Source: Halopseudomonas nanhaiensis (GTDB taxonomy: Bacteria; Pseudomonadota; Gammaproteobacteria; Pseudomonadales; Pseudomonadaceae). From it: a stretch of DNA of 64,000 nt. The DNA is taken from positions 2,418,001 through 2,482,000 of the forward strand of contig NZ_CP073751.1 in NCBI RefSeq assembly GCF_020025155.1, read 5' to 3'. The position numbers and the translations under genes were made by a program. Each line of letters starts with the position of its first letter. Within the stretch, counting starts at the first letter, position 1. The notes under the pieces were generated by a model. It did not search any database. It had not been told where the DNA came from and saw nothing but the letters and a program-made list of their open reading frames with translations. This document shows, piece by piece, positions 26,498 through 40,100 of this stretch.

Positions 26498-28153
26498 CTA
26501 GCGAATGACGATCTGTAGCATCGCCTGGCCGCTGTCCTGATCTGGTACCACCTCTTCCATTGCCGCGGCCGCAATGAGATTGGCTGATACATGCTTGCCC
26601 CACTGCATGTTCAGCCCGAGTCCGGCGCTGGCTAGATCGACATCCTCGCTGCCCAGCTGCATGGCGCGTCCGTAATCGAGAAACACATAGGGACGCCAGC
26701 GTTTGCTGATATTCCAATGCGTTTCCAGAGAAACATGCGCTCCCCACGGGGCGGCTATGATGCCCGGGTCGTAGCCGCGCATATTGCTCAATCCGCCGAA
26801 CTGCTTGAGCAGGGCCGACGGCAGCTCGTCGTCCTTGGTCGCGTACTGCCAGCCCAACTTGCCGACCAGCTCGAAGCGCTCTCCCAGCGGCCGTGCCGCG
26901 TAGGTATCACCATCAAGCAGAGTGAAGCTGCCACTGTCGCCGGTGACCTTGTTGTCAGTCGCAGCCTGACGCACGCGCTGCTCGTATCTGACATACCAGG
27001 GCGCCGCGCGGTACTCGAAGCGACCGCTCAGTACGGCTTCCTGAATATCGACTTCACTCAGCGGAACGCCTTCGATTGTCGTCTCGGAATTCTGGAATGT
27101 ATAGGCCACCCCGCCCAACAGCAGCCACTTTTCCGACAGCTGCCACGGGTGGTCATAGCCCAGCCCATAGTTGGTCGAATCACCCTCGATGTTCAGATCG
27201 GCCAACGGACCACGTTCGATCTGCAGGCTGTTTGCGCCAGCCTCGACCCAGGCGACACCATTGCTGCGGTTTACCGGTCGCGAGTACCGCAGGTTGTAGT
27301 ACTGAGTGCCGCGGGTGGCGACCAGCATCACCCCCAGATTGTCTGCCACGCCGGTAGGTGAAAACCAGTTCAGTGTGCCGCCGTACTGCTCACGACCCGT
27401 ACTTTCATTACCGTAGTTGTTGACGAACAGCGACCAGGCCCAGGGGTCCGGCTCGAACGCTTCGATGTCCACCCGGGTCGTGCCGAAGCGCTCGCCGGGA
27501 GCAAGTCCCGCGCTGAGCTGCGGGCCAGGAGTCGTGGCATTGAAGCGGCGGATCGACTCGATAAGCATAGGGCTATCAAGCGTGGCACCTTCTTCAAGTT
27601 GCAAACGCTGGCGGTAGAAGGCGTCGCGAACCCTGCGCTCGCCCGAGAACTGCACACCGTCAACTTTCGATTCGACCAGGACGATACGCAGGATGCCGTT
27701 CTCCAACGACTGCGGCGGAATGATCGCTCGCGCGGTCAGCTGTCCCGCTTCGCTGTACTGGCTGTTGATGGTGCGAACCAGCTCATTCAGATCGGCAAAG
27801 GTTATCGGCCGACCTACATATCGCTCGGCAACCGCCTGGAGCTCGGCCTTCTCGAGGAACGTCGAGGCATTGAACGAGATGCTCTCCAGTTCGAACTCAG
27901 GACTTTCCGACGGCAGCGCATCGCCTTCTGCCGGCTGCTCGCCGCGGAGCGCCGGCACCTCGATGCGCCGGGCACGATTCTCGATGACTCGCTGTCTCTG
28001 CTGCTCCTCAATCTGATCACGCACCAGCCCGGGATCGACCTGCCCCGGGGGCAGGGCCTGGGCCCATGCCGAGCCGCCGAACAACTCGGCACCGACCATG
28101 ACCCCCAGCACGATTCCTTTCCTGGCCAATGTTTTACGCTTCAGATTCCCCAC
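26498..28153 (-). CDS. Two-partner secretion outer-membrane transporter (TpsB, ShlB/FhaC family)
   Basis: A 551-residue Omp85-superfamily pore that exports the adhesin encoded just upstream. A signal peptide (cleavage after SAWA, about residue 31) is followed by an N-terminal plug-helix-like segment rich in E, Q and R (DQIEEQQRQRVIENRARR). Then come POTRA domains (about 85-245: FELESISFNASTFLEKAEL onwards) and a 16-strand barrel region. The conserved loop-6 motif reads MRGYDPG, and the late FLDYGRA strand matches the family FxDxG. The initiator is a GTG at 28153 with AAGGAG 9 bases upstream, inside the last 13 bp of the adhesin gene, so translation is likely coupled. Confidence 0.95.
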   Translation of the reverse strand: MGNLKRKTLARKGIVLGVMVGAELFGGSAWAQALPPGQVDPGLVRDQIEEQQRQRVIENRARRIEVPALRGEQPAEGDALPSESPEFELESISFNASTFLEKAELQAVAERYVGRPITFADLNELVRTINSQYSEAGQLTARAIIPPQSLENGILRIVLVESKVDGVQFSGERRVRDAFYRQRLQLEEGATLDSPMLIESIRRFNATTPGPQLSAGLAPGERFGTTRVDIEAFEPDPWAWSLFVNNYGNESTGREQYGGTLNWFSPTGVADNLGVMLVATRGTQYYNLRYSRPVNRSNGVAWVEAGANSLQIERGPLADLNIEGDSTNYGLGYDHPWQLSEKWLLLGGVAYTFQNSETTIEGVPLSEVDIQEAVLSGRFEYRAAPWYVRYEQRVRQAATDNKVTGDSGSFTLLDGDTYAARPLGERFELVGKLGWQYATKDDELPSALLKQFGGLSNMRGYDPGIIAAPWGAHVSLETHWNISKRWRPYVFLDYGRAMQLGSEDVDLASAGLGLNMQWGKHVSANLIAAAAMEEVVPDQDSGQAMLQIVIR

Positions 28154-31100
28154 GTTTGTTGCTCTCCTTGAGCGGCCTGTTGAAAGGCCTGCCAGTCAGT
28201 ATTCAGCGGGGCTACGGCTGGATCCTGGTCCTTGATGGTTGCCTTGGGTGTGACGTACCCGGCCGTCCGGTTCATCAGGTGGCCAAGCCGCAGACGCACG
28301 TTTTGCCGAGAGAGCAGGATGTCCGCGTGATCGGCCGAGGTAATCGCCTGGTAGTCCACACCACCGTCGACATGACCCTCGGCGAAGTTGGGCACACGAA
28401 CCAGGTGCGTCGCGTTGCGGTGCAAGACATATCCATCGGTGTAGCTTTCGATGCCGTTCTGCTTGAGCCAGAACTTCTTGTCCATCTCATGCACCTGTAC
28501 ATCGGCAGTCAAGCGATGCGCCGGAGAGACGTTGTCCACGCTCACTACCGCCTGAGGCGTGGTCAGCAGCAGCACATCCACGTTGCGCGCGTCCACGAAA
28601 TCGACCTGGCTTGCGGTGGTATCGAACTCCGTAAAGGCAGTATCCAGCAGGCTCACGACGATTTTCCGCGCGTCCAGCCCGGCGCGGAAGGTCTCTCCCG
28701 CCAACCCATTGTTGTTCAAGCCGGTTACGGTCAGGTCGAGTTGCCCTGCGCCAGTATGCTTGCCGACTAACTCGATGTGCTGTGCGTGCAGATCAGCCGA
28801 TTCGCCAACCTGTGCATCCATCACCTTGATCAGGTTGCCGGAAAACAGGCTCAGCGTGGGTGCGACAGTCTGCTGCAGCACCAGCGACGCTGGCGTCGCG
28901 ACTCCGTTGCGCCAGCCTGCGTTGGCGACAATACCCCGAGCGGCCTGGATGCTGCCGCCACGCGTGTCCAACAGGCTGTCCAGCAGCGCCTGCCCTTGTG
29001 TCAGCAGGCTGTCGAAGCCGATCCCGGCCCCGGCAGTCCATTGCTGATCGCCCTGGCTGACGCTGTTGCCGACGCGAATCGCGCCGAGTGCAAGAAGGTC
29101 AACGGTTTCAGCAGAATTGATGCTGCCGAAGGAGAGATTGTTTCCGTCAGCGACAACCTTGCCGTCCGCCGCCCGGACCAGTCCACTGGAAATGTTGCCC
29201 GTTGCATTGAGCAGAACATCTCCGCGCAGCGCCTGGCCCAGATAGGGCTGAGCGGTCGAGGTAATGCCGTTGCCGACAGTGATGTCGCCACCGTTGGCAT
29301 TCAGACTGATGTTCCCACCCGCAGTGACGCTGTCATGGATGTTGATGTATTCCCCGGAGCGGATGCTGACATGACGGCCCGCCGTCACACCCTCGAGATC
29401 AACGCTGCCGCCGATAACGAAGGTCAGATCACGCCCGGCCTCGGCCGTGCCACCGACGTTGAGGTCCTGCCCAACGCCTACGACAAGGTCGCGTCCCGCC
29501 TTCAGCGAATAGGTGCCTCCAAAGCGAACGGTCGGCATGTTGAGATTACCGTTGGCAAGAATCGCAACGTCACGCTTGGCATCGACCAGCAGGCCAGTGA
29601 TATTGCCGTTGCCTTCCGGCGCGGCGCCAGTGGCCTGCAGGTATACATCGGTACCGAGGCTCTGGGCGCGCCCGAAGAACAGATTCCGACCAATCATGCG
29701 CAGTTCACCAGCCGCCTCGGCGTTGCCGCCGAATACATCGCCGTCGGTCTGCACCAGCATATCTGCACCGGCTTGCAGGTGAGCCACGTCCAGCACACCC
29801 GCGGCGTTGGCATCCGCCAGTTGACCGAAGCGGATGGTGCCCAGCGAGCCTGCTTCGGTAGTCAACGCCATGTTGGCGCCGCTGCGACCGGTCAAGATGG
29901 TCAGATTTCCAGCGGTGTGAGCATCGAGCGTCGTGGCGGCCGAGACGTTACCCAGGTCAGCACTACGCGCGACCAGCTGTACCCACTGCTGACGGCTGTG
30001 GAGCTCATCCGCTGCGAACGAACCGGCCGCTTCGAGCGATAGCACGCCTGTGGTGCTCTCGAGCAACCCGAGCCGTGCACTGCCAACATCGAAACGGGCG
30101 TCGCCAGATACCTGGGCAAGCGCGCCTGACCAGTCGCCAGCGCCTGACACTGCGAGGCTTTCACCAATGTTCAGCTGCCGGTAGGACAGCGCCGTCCCGG
30201 CGCTGCCGGTATGTGTCAGGGAAGCGCGGCCCGAAACCCGAGCCAGATCGAGATCCAGAGGCCCTGCTACTGACAATGCAAGGTCGCCGCCCAGGTCCAG
30301 TGTGGTGATCTGCGCAGCAGATCCCAGATGCAGCTCTGCGTTGGCGGCGCCGACAAGCGACGTCAGACGCAGGTCACCGTCGATGTCGAACTGTGCGTGA
30401 CCGCCCGCTACCAAGTGATCCAGTGCTGCCGACCCGCCTGCACTGATCACCATTGAGCTGCCACTGCGGCCATTGATGATCGTCATGTCACCGCCAGTCT
30501 GCAATTTCATCGAAGACGCGGCATCGACATTGGCGAGCGACGCGGTATCAGCGGTAACTGCAATATTTCCACGCCCGGTTCGCAGTGTTTGCCCAGTCAG
30601 CCGCCCATCGACTGTGAGCGTCAGCTCTCCTGCAGTACTTTCCAGCAATCCCAGTTCGGCGTTGCCCACGTCGAAGCTGATGTCACCTGCAACCCGCGCG
30701 GAATCGCCCGTCCAGTCACCGGCACCGGACACCGTAAGGGTCTGTCCTATAGCCAGCTCGCCATAGTGGAGAGACGTCCCGCTTGCGCCTACATGGCGCA
30801 GCGTTGCGTCACCGGCAACGGTGCCCTCGTTAAGCTCAAGCGCGCCGATGACCGACACCATCAGATCACCGCCAACATCGAGATGGTCGATCAGCCCAGC
30901 CGCACCCAGCGCCAGCTGCGCATCGCCACCCGAAGTCAGCGAACCGAGCTGTAGATCATTGCCTATATCGAGCCGGGATTGCGTTCCAACAATGAGCTGG
31001 CCGAGCGACGCAGCGCCGCGGACTTCAGCATCCAGCCAGCCGGCGCTGCTCAGGTTATCGACATCCGCATCGCCTGTTGCGCGGACCAGCACGTTTCCGG

Positions 31101-34100
31101 TTTGCGCGGTCACGCGCCCTGCAGTCAGGCTGCCCCCGCCGAAGCTCAATGAATTGCGAGCATCGAGCGTGCCGTAGTCAAGCTCGCCACCATCATTGAT
31201 GAGTGAAACGCTGCCGGCCTGAGCCTGAATCAGGCTGCCCGACAGGTTCTGCGCATGGGTGAGATGGATGTCACCAGCCAACGCGCGGATTTCGGTCAGC
31301 TCGGGCAGATTGACCAGCAGCGAAGCTGCCGAGGTCCCGATGCCCAAGCCAGCCTCAATGATCGAACGGCCCGCAGCAGAGGCCAGCAGGTTGGTCTGGC
31401 CGTCCCCGTTGACCGTCAGCGATCCACCGGCTCTGAGGTTGAACAGATCAGTTGAGCCATCGCCCGTGTACTGCAGCTGGCCCAGCACCATATCGCCGTC
31501 GGTGCTCAGCGCGAGCGTGCCGGCCGCCTTCATCGTCGAACCGTGCGCCATGACAAGCGACGCCGCACTGAGGGTCAGATCGGCGCTCGCGCTCAGAGAA
31601 TCCTGCAGGCTGACCGCACCCAGACCATTGACGAAGAGATCGCCGCCAGCCTGCGCCTGGCCGAGGGTCATGTCACCGTCTGCATTCAGCGTCAGGTCGC
31701 CGCCGGCAGTGGCTGACTGCACCAGCAGCTCGGCAAGCGAGGCAATGCTCAGCGCACCCGTTGCAGAAACCTGAGAGACCGACAGCGCCTTGCCGCTGGT
31801 CAGCGATACGTCCCCACCCGCCTGCGCCGACACCCGCCCGCTGCTGGCCGACTCAAGTTCGACCTGCAGAGCTCCGTTGAGGCTACGGATGTCGTCACGG
31901 GCGAAAAGGTTGATGTTGCGGCCACTGATTGCCAGACCGTCGAATTGACCCAGCATGCTTCCAGCGAGCGCGTCCAGATGGATGTCGCCTACCGCGAATA
32001 CCTGTCCAAGGCGGAAGTCCCCATTGGTCCAGCGCAGCGCCACATCCTGGCCGGCAGAAGCAGCCAGCAGACGCCCGCCCACATCCAGCGTAAGCATATT
32101 GCTCACCGCGTCGGCGGTACCAAGGCTACCTGTACCGGCAAGCAGCGTGATGTCCTGTCCGACGGTGAAGCTGCCTGGGGCGCCAGAGGCGGCGAGAATG
32201 CTGCCCGCAGCCGCGAGCCGGGCATTGTCGGCGACATTCACCGAACCCACCTTCAGATCACCGGCTGATTGCAGGTACATCGAGCCGCCAACCGTCGCAT
32301 CGAATCGATCGGATGCTGCGACATAAAACGGCAGCGTACGGTTCACGGTGAGGCTGACTATGTCACCGCCTGCATTGCGATTGAGAACCACATCACCCGG
32401 CGCGTTGGCCACTGCCAGCGCCGCCGCTTCCTGAGCGGTAAGGTCGCCGGAACGCAGCTTCGCGGCGTCAATCGTCAGGCTGTCCGCCAGCTGCCCGATG
32501 CTCTTGCCGACCTGGACCGTCACGGTGCGACCGGACAGGTTCGGGTCAGCCGAGCCAACCGCCGTACCCGACGCCGGGCCCAGGGCGGTCTTGTCGATAG
32601 CGTAGCGAAGCTCGCCTTCCGTCCAGATGGCATTTTCAGTGAGTTGCCGCACCTGCTCCGCCGAAGCGGTGTAGGCAAAAGCGGTATCGAAGCTCTGAAA
32701 TTCGGCTCGCTGCCGCCAGTTCGCATCAACCTTCGCCGTGAAGAAACCTTCCAGCTCGGCGTACCGTCCGGCAGCGTAGTCCGCGACCTGCTGATCGGTC
32801 AGGCCGGTCTCGCCGAGACGCAACTCCGCAAGTGGACGCAGGAATGCCAGGTTGGCGGCGTCGAGTTCGAAAACGCCGTTACTCACGATACCCAGCGCGG
32901 AAAGGCGCCAGAACTCGCGGTAGCTGGCATTAACCTGATCTTCGAACGGCTGCACCGAGGTGCGATAGATATTCGCCTGAGCCCCGAAGCTTTCGGTAAG
33001 ACTCAGCTTCTGCCAGACCGCTTCGCGCTGCGTGTCATCAAGCGTGTCGGAAGCCAGCCTGCGACCGGCGTCGTACAGCGAGCCATTTTCCACCTTGAGC
33101 CATACATTGCCGGTTTCCGATGCGATCTTGCCAGCCCAGGTGTCGCCCGTAATCTCGTGAAGGAAGATGTCACGGTTAGCCGTCACATTGACCACCCCGT
33201 GAGTACTACTGGAATTCGCGCTGTAGACTTCCTTGGCGTGGATACGAAGCGCCCTGCCGCTCTCGCCGACGCTACCGCTGGTGCTCGTCAGGTCGATGTT
33301 GCGACCGACGACATGTGCGTCGGTCGCGGCCAGGTTCTGGCTGGCGAACAGGTTGCCAAGGCTGCGAATGACCACGTCACCGGTGCCGTCGCCCGCGTTG
33401 ATCTGGCGGACCAGGGCATCCGATCCCAACTGGATATTGATGCCCATCGCGCCCGATTTGGCGAGCAATGATCCGCCTGCGGCCAGGCTGGCCTGCAGCG
33501 CGCTGGCTGCGTTACCAATCGCCCCGCCCGCTGTCAGCGCCACGTCCTTGGCGAATATGTTCGCCTCAGGCATGTTGAGGATGCTGCCGCCGGCCGTCAG
33601 CGTGGTGGTGCCGCCCGGGTTGTTCAGCTTGCCGCCGAGCAACAGATCATTGGTCGTGGATGCATTGATCGAACCCGTAGCATTGCCGATAAAGGCGATC
33701 TGGAACGGATTGTCCGCCTTGACCGAATGACTGACGGTGATCGACGCCCACTCAGGGAAGCGATAGGTCCAGTTGGAATAGAACTCGCCCTTGCGCGCAT
33801 GATCGGCCGGGTACTGTCCGCTGGCCTTGAAGTCCCAGTTGCAGTTCGACCCGATGCTGTCGTCGCAACCATGGTAATTGACACCCTGGCGGAATTCGGA
33901 GCCCAGCGAGCCGCTGATGTTTTGCTCGTAAACGCCCTGGCCAGCATTGCCTTGCACCACCGAACCGGCGTTCAGCTGCCACGGATCGTTTGGCTGAGGA
34001 TAGGACCAGACCCAGTCACTTGACGAAATGCTGTTCTCGGTCCGCTCGATCTGACGCTGCAGGGTAGCCGTTTGCGACCACTGATAGCGCAGGTTGGCGC

Positions 34101-37100
34101 TTGGATTATAGGTAGCGCTGTTTGCCCCGCTGCTGCTGACAAGATATGCGCTGGAGATCGAGCTGCCACCGTTGCGATTGTCGAAGATCGACAGCCCGCT
34201 GCCCTGCGTGTGCACATACCAGGTCGTTGCCGGTTGACCATAAGCTGGCGACTTGAAGGTGTCGACAATCTGCACGATGCCGACCGAACCGGCACCGGTA
34301 TCGATATTGCCCAGCTGCAGCTGGGCGCTGGACAGATTGTTTACGCTGACCTGGCCGTAGCCGTTGTTGACTTCGATACGACCGAGCGGATTGGTACTGA
34401 TGATCCCGCCTTTCATATAGACGAAGCCACCGCCCGATGCATTGACGTCATCGACCAGAATGCGCTGGTTGACGAAGTCGTACTTGGCATTGATCAGCTT
34501 GCTGCCGCCGCTGGCGCTCAGATACTCGACCGGAATATCTACTGCGGTGACGCAGGTGTTCGTGGCGCAGTGATGGCTGGCCAGCCAGGTATCCAGACTG
34601 GCACCGACTGTGATCGATCGGTTGGTCGCCAGGCCACTGGAGATGGTGCCGTTGATATCGATGTACTTGGCCTGGATACCCACCTGGCCGCCCACGATGC
34701 GCTTGCTCGCCGCGCTGCCGCTCAGGTCGGCCATCTCGTAATTGGCCGCGCTCTTGTGCAGACTCAGGACCGGGATGACCGGCATCCAGGAGTCGGCATT
34801 GCTTATACCGCGGAACTGGACGGCGAAGCCCGTATACGATTTGGCCGTACCCTCGTTGCAGTTGGCTCCGGCGCTCAGCGAAGCCGGGAGGCAGGCGCCG
34901 AACAGCACCACGCTACTGCCGGACGCATTGCCGTAAATGGGACCCTGCAGCAACACCCCGGAGTTGTTGACCAGCAATGCGCCGGGGCCGTACACGTAGT
35001 TGGCGACCAATTGAATAGCATAGTTGGCAGAGCCCGGCACCCCCGCGAAGTTCTTCCACTCCGACAACGGGTTGCCGCCTACCGGCCAGTAGTCGTTAGG
35101 CTGGAATACCGACATCGAGCCTTCGGGCACTTCCACGAGCACTTGCTGACCATAGGTGGAGCCGAACTGGCCCAGCGAGCCCTTCGCGTTGGAAATGTGA
35201 ATCAGGCCGCCAAGGTTGTAGAGATCCCCGGTGAGGAAGATCGCGGGACCATAACTGACGTTACCCGACGAGCCAGCGTAGCTGTTGTCGATACGGATTG
35301 ACGCGCGACGGTCGGCGTTGACCTGATTGATAGTCGCCCCGGCAAACTGCGCTGCCCCGGCACCGCCGGTGAACAGCACGCGTCCGCCCGGCTGGTCAGG
35401 GATCAGGGCATCGCCAACCAGCAGATATTTGCTGCTACGGTTGATCACCTCGATCTTCGGCCCGCCGTTAGCCGTCAGCGTGGCGTTGCCCGCAAGACGA
35501 TCGGCGTTGATGGTGATGTTGCCGCCCGCCGCCAGCATTGGCCCCAGCGCAATAGCGCCGGTGACACTGTTGGCGATGGTATTTCCGAGGATGCGCTTGG
35601 TGACCTCGTCCATGCCTGGAATCGAATTGAGGAACTGGGTCGGGTTGAAGCTCGCCTCATTCACCCACAGCACCGGCAACCCGGCGTTCTGGGTAAGGTT
35701 GCCACTGGCATCGATGTTAATGAGCAGCTCGTTGTACCGACCGGCCAGGAAGTTGCCGTTCAGGGTTGCCGCACTGTCCTTGAGCACATTGGAACGGCTG
35801 TCGCGGCTCGTCACCGGAATGAAGCCCAGCTGGTAGCCACGAGCCTCGCCGTCAGCGCCCGCATGATTGATGCCGTTGTAGCCGCCGACCGTGATATTGC
35901 GCGCCGCCAGCACGTTGGCGTTCGCCTTGACCATGACATTGGCGCTATTGACGATGTAGGACTCGGCGGTGGCGTCCGGAATGGCGATGATTCCACGCAC
36001 CACGCTGTGCGCCACTGCGTTACTATTGATCCGGGTTTGCCACAGGCCTTCCGGGTCGCGTCCGGCGGACAGCTCGATGTTGGAAAGCGCCGAGAGGTCT
36101 GCCCCGTCGCCGACTTCAACGGTCTGGTTACTGACGACAGTGGATTTCGCCTTGGCCACCGCGATACCCGCTGCGCCCCAGGTGCTGGCTAGCGCATCGA
36201 TGGACGCGGCCGAGATCGTATAGGTCCCCAGACCGAGCTGGCCGAATGAGGTCAGCTGAGCGTTGTTGCCCACGCGGACGTGATTGGTCAGTGCCGCGGT
36301 GTGAGTGTTTTCCACGCCACCGCCAGCCAGCAGGCCCCCGGTGCTGAGGGTGATTTCTTCGTCCACTTCGTGCCGCGTGAAGGCGCGAGCAATCAACTTG
36401 CCCGGAGCATTCTGGGCCCCTGCGCCTGCCAGCAGCGCCGCGTTCTCGCCGATATCGACGAGGGTGTCGGAGGTGACTGTGGTGGTGTTGAACACCGCCT
36501 GACCGCTGATGACGCCGCCGCCCGCTCCAGAGGCCGCCTCGCCCAGATGTCGACTGAAGATATTGCTGTTGGCGCTGAGCAGTACGTCGTTATCGGCGTA
36601 GAGCTTGGCGTCACGGCCGACGGAGGCCTTGCTGTTCGTGGTGATGTAGTTCTTCGACGCGGCTCCGCTCGCGCCGGCCAGTGCGGCGTTGACCGAATCG
36701 GCGTGCGTGCCGTAGAGCGCGGTGTACTTGGAGGTCAGTGCCAGACTGAGCATGGCGACGTCCACGGCCTGACCAATTTCCGCGTGGGTGGTGCCATGGG
36801 TACGCGTAATCGCCACAGAAGCGTTGCCCGCGACCAGCCCGCCGCTTCCGGCGACGCTCTTCGCCTGATTGATGTCTTCACCTATGGCGGTCACGATCAA
36901 GTCGTCAACCAACGACCCTCGATTGCGATCGTTCGCACGGTCGCCCAGCTTGGCATGCGTGACAGTCGTGGATTTCGCTTCCGCCACCGAGGCGCCGACT
37001 GCCAGACCGCCCACGGCGATGCCCAGTGCGTCGGCGTACTGCTGCGTGCGGCTTGACGCGTTGATTTCGACGCGACCGGAGGGCAGTTTGAGATCCGTTC

Positions 37101-40100
37101 CGGTGGTGGCATAGACCTGTGAGGCGTTGATCGCCTCGGCCACCGTACCGTTGGCGCTGAAATAGATTCCGCCACTCCCTGCGACCGCTTCGGCGCGAAC
37201 AGTTGCCCGATTCGGATCGATCTCCGTGCCGGAGCGGTTGTTCTCCAGCCCAGCCAGCACGGTCAGACCACCGCTGCCCTGCACGTCAACGAAATTGCCC
37301 AGCGCAGCGTTGACCAGGGTGGACGCCTCGGCCCGGGCATAGGATGCACCGACCCCTGCACCGCCGCCGACCGTGGCGCCGATCGCGCTGGCGTATACCT
37401 CCGGCAGTGCACTGGCCTTGACCAATACCCCGGCGCTACGGCCGTGAAGCAGCACATTGTCGCCAACCCGCGTTTGAACGCTGGTGCCGTCCAGCGCAAC
37501 CGATACGACGGCAGTGCCGGCCCCCAACAGACCGCCGGCGGCGCCAATGCTCTGCACTGAACTGCCACCGAGTCCCTTCGCTTCCAGCTCGATGCCGGTA
37601 GCCGTCAGTCGAGAGCTGTCGGCTACCGCAACGCCTACTCCGCTGTTGCGGATGCCGGTGCCGACCACGATGCCCACCGCAGCAGCACCCACCGCCGCGC
37701 CGTTGGCATAGACCGAGAGATCCAGATCATCCTGCGCCAACGCGTCGAGCTTGCCGCTGTAGGTCTGCACTCCGCCCAGACTGACGCCGACGATATTGTT
37801 CATCTCCGCCACCGACACTGCCGCGCCAAGCCCGACGCCAAAACCTCCTGCGCCGGTGTAGGTCTCGACCTTCACCGCCGGTTTGGTTGCATCGAGCGCA
37901 CCGGACAGAGCGTTGATGGTCAGCGAGCCGGCGTTGACCAGACCGTTGACTTCAGCATTGACGCGCGAGTTGGACAACGTATAGGCCACGGCGGCGCCCA
38001 CCGCCGCGGTGCCGGAGAGCTGTGCCGAGCCGGCCAGATTGCGCGTCGCCAGATAGTCCGCAGCCTCGACCTTCACCGCGCCCTGGGCATCGAGTCGCCC
38101 GCCCGAGACCCGAGCCAGCGTTTCATGCTTGTAGGTGGTCCCGCTCTTGAGTCGGTCGCCGGCAGCACCGACATTGCCACTGGCGTTGACGGTGACGATG
38201 TCGCCAGCATTGCTGCGAGTGACCAGGACGTACTCGCCGGTATCGGCATCCAGCACCATGGTCTGGTATTCGGTAGCTTCGGCGTCGCGATCGGTGAAGC
38301 TGTTGACCATCGACAGCGTGCCATTACCGTCCTTATCCAGCTCGCTCATCGGATCCGACCCATCAACCGCAGTCGCACCGGACCCGAGCAGCAGCAAGCC
38401 GACGCTACCACCGAGGGCAGCGCTGCCGCCGACGCCACCGGTGACGGTATAGAGCTGGACATCGGTGTCGCGACGGGCCAGCACATCGGCCTTGCCCGCG
38501 GTATAGATCTGGCTGTCGAGCACCATCGCGCGGGTGGCGTTGTTGGCGACCAGCACGTTTGCGCTAGCCCCCAGGGACACGCCGCCCACCGCAGCGGAGC
38601 CAGCATTGCTCAGAGCGATCAGCTTGTCATAGGCATCGATGCTGAGGCTGGCAGCACGCGCGCCCGCACTGCCCAGATCCAGCTTGCCGGCACCGGCTTC
38701 AGTGACGTTCTCCACAACGAAAACGTTGACCGAACCTGCCATGGCCGCACCACCACCGCTGGCACTGATGCTGTTGCCCAGTATCCGGGTAACGCTGTCA
38801 GCTTCGACGTTTACGGCTCCGGCCGTGATGACGCGCGTCCTTCCTTCGGTACTGCCGTCCTGCGCGCCAAGCCAGGCGCGGACCGTACTGCCGTTGTAAC
38901 CGAAGGCCACACCCGCACCGCCGGCTACCGCGCCGCCGCTGGCAGTATTCGCACTTGGCGCCAGTGAATTGATCGCAGACGCGTCGAGTGACAGGCTGCC
39001 CACGGTCAGTTGGCTAGCACGGTCAACCAGCGCCTCGGTGTTGTTCTCCAGCACCAGAATGCTGCCACTGCCCGCCAGACCCACTATCGCGCCGGCAGCG
39101 CTGACCACGATGCTGCTGGCCGCCTGCGTCGACGCGGCCTCGACATCCGTTGCGCCGCGACTGGTCAAGGTTGCTCCACGCACCCGCGCGGTGACATCGC
39201 GGCTCATGACACCGCTGTCCACGGTGACCGCGCCAGCAAACGCACCCAGCGACAACGCACCGTTGAGCACGCCACCGAAGGTGTAGCTATGGCTGTAGGC
39301 ACCCAGGCTTACCTGTTGCGCCGCGTCGGCACCGACATTGTCCTGGTTGATCTGCGCCTGATCGATCGCAGCCAGCGTGGAGCCGCCCAGTACACTGGTG
39401 TTGTTGAGGCCGGACACTGCGCCGCTGTACAGCGGAACCAGAGCCACGGCCGCGCTGGCGCTGACCTGTCCGACCTGCTGCAGGGAGGTGGCGCGCACAG
39501 CCAGTCCGCGCACGGTTTCGCTACCGGTGCTCAGGTCGAGTTCCGGATTGAATTGCTCGGCATCAGCCCAGGCGTCCGGGTCTGGCGCGTTGCTAACCGT
39601 ACCGTTGTCCACGCTTGCACCGGCCCCTTTGGCAAGGGCTGTGACGCGCGTGGTCGTCCCGCGAATCGCCGCTTCGGTGGAGCTCTGAATCAGGTTTACG
39701 CTGGCCAGGCCGCCGACCGCCGCATTGCCGCTACCGGCGACGATGCCGCCATAGGAGTTGATCACGTCGCGGTTGAGCGCAGTGACGATGACATTGTTCT
39801 GCGCGACCACCCGAGCGCCATCATCAATCAATGCACGCGTCGCGGTGTTCAACAGGCTGGTCGACACCCCTACGTTGACCGCCACGGTGCCCGAGAAACC
39901 CGCCGAAACCGATGCTGTGCGGATCGCTGCATCCGACTCGGCCTGGACCGCCAGATCGGCCAGGCTGAACCCGACGCCAGCGCGGTTGCCGCTGAGCTGG
40001 GCCTGGATGTCGTTGTTGATACGGTTGACCGCGCTAGCGACGCCCACTGCCACGTTCCCCGCAGCGGCTACACCACCGGCGAGGGAGTTGATGGCCGATG

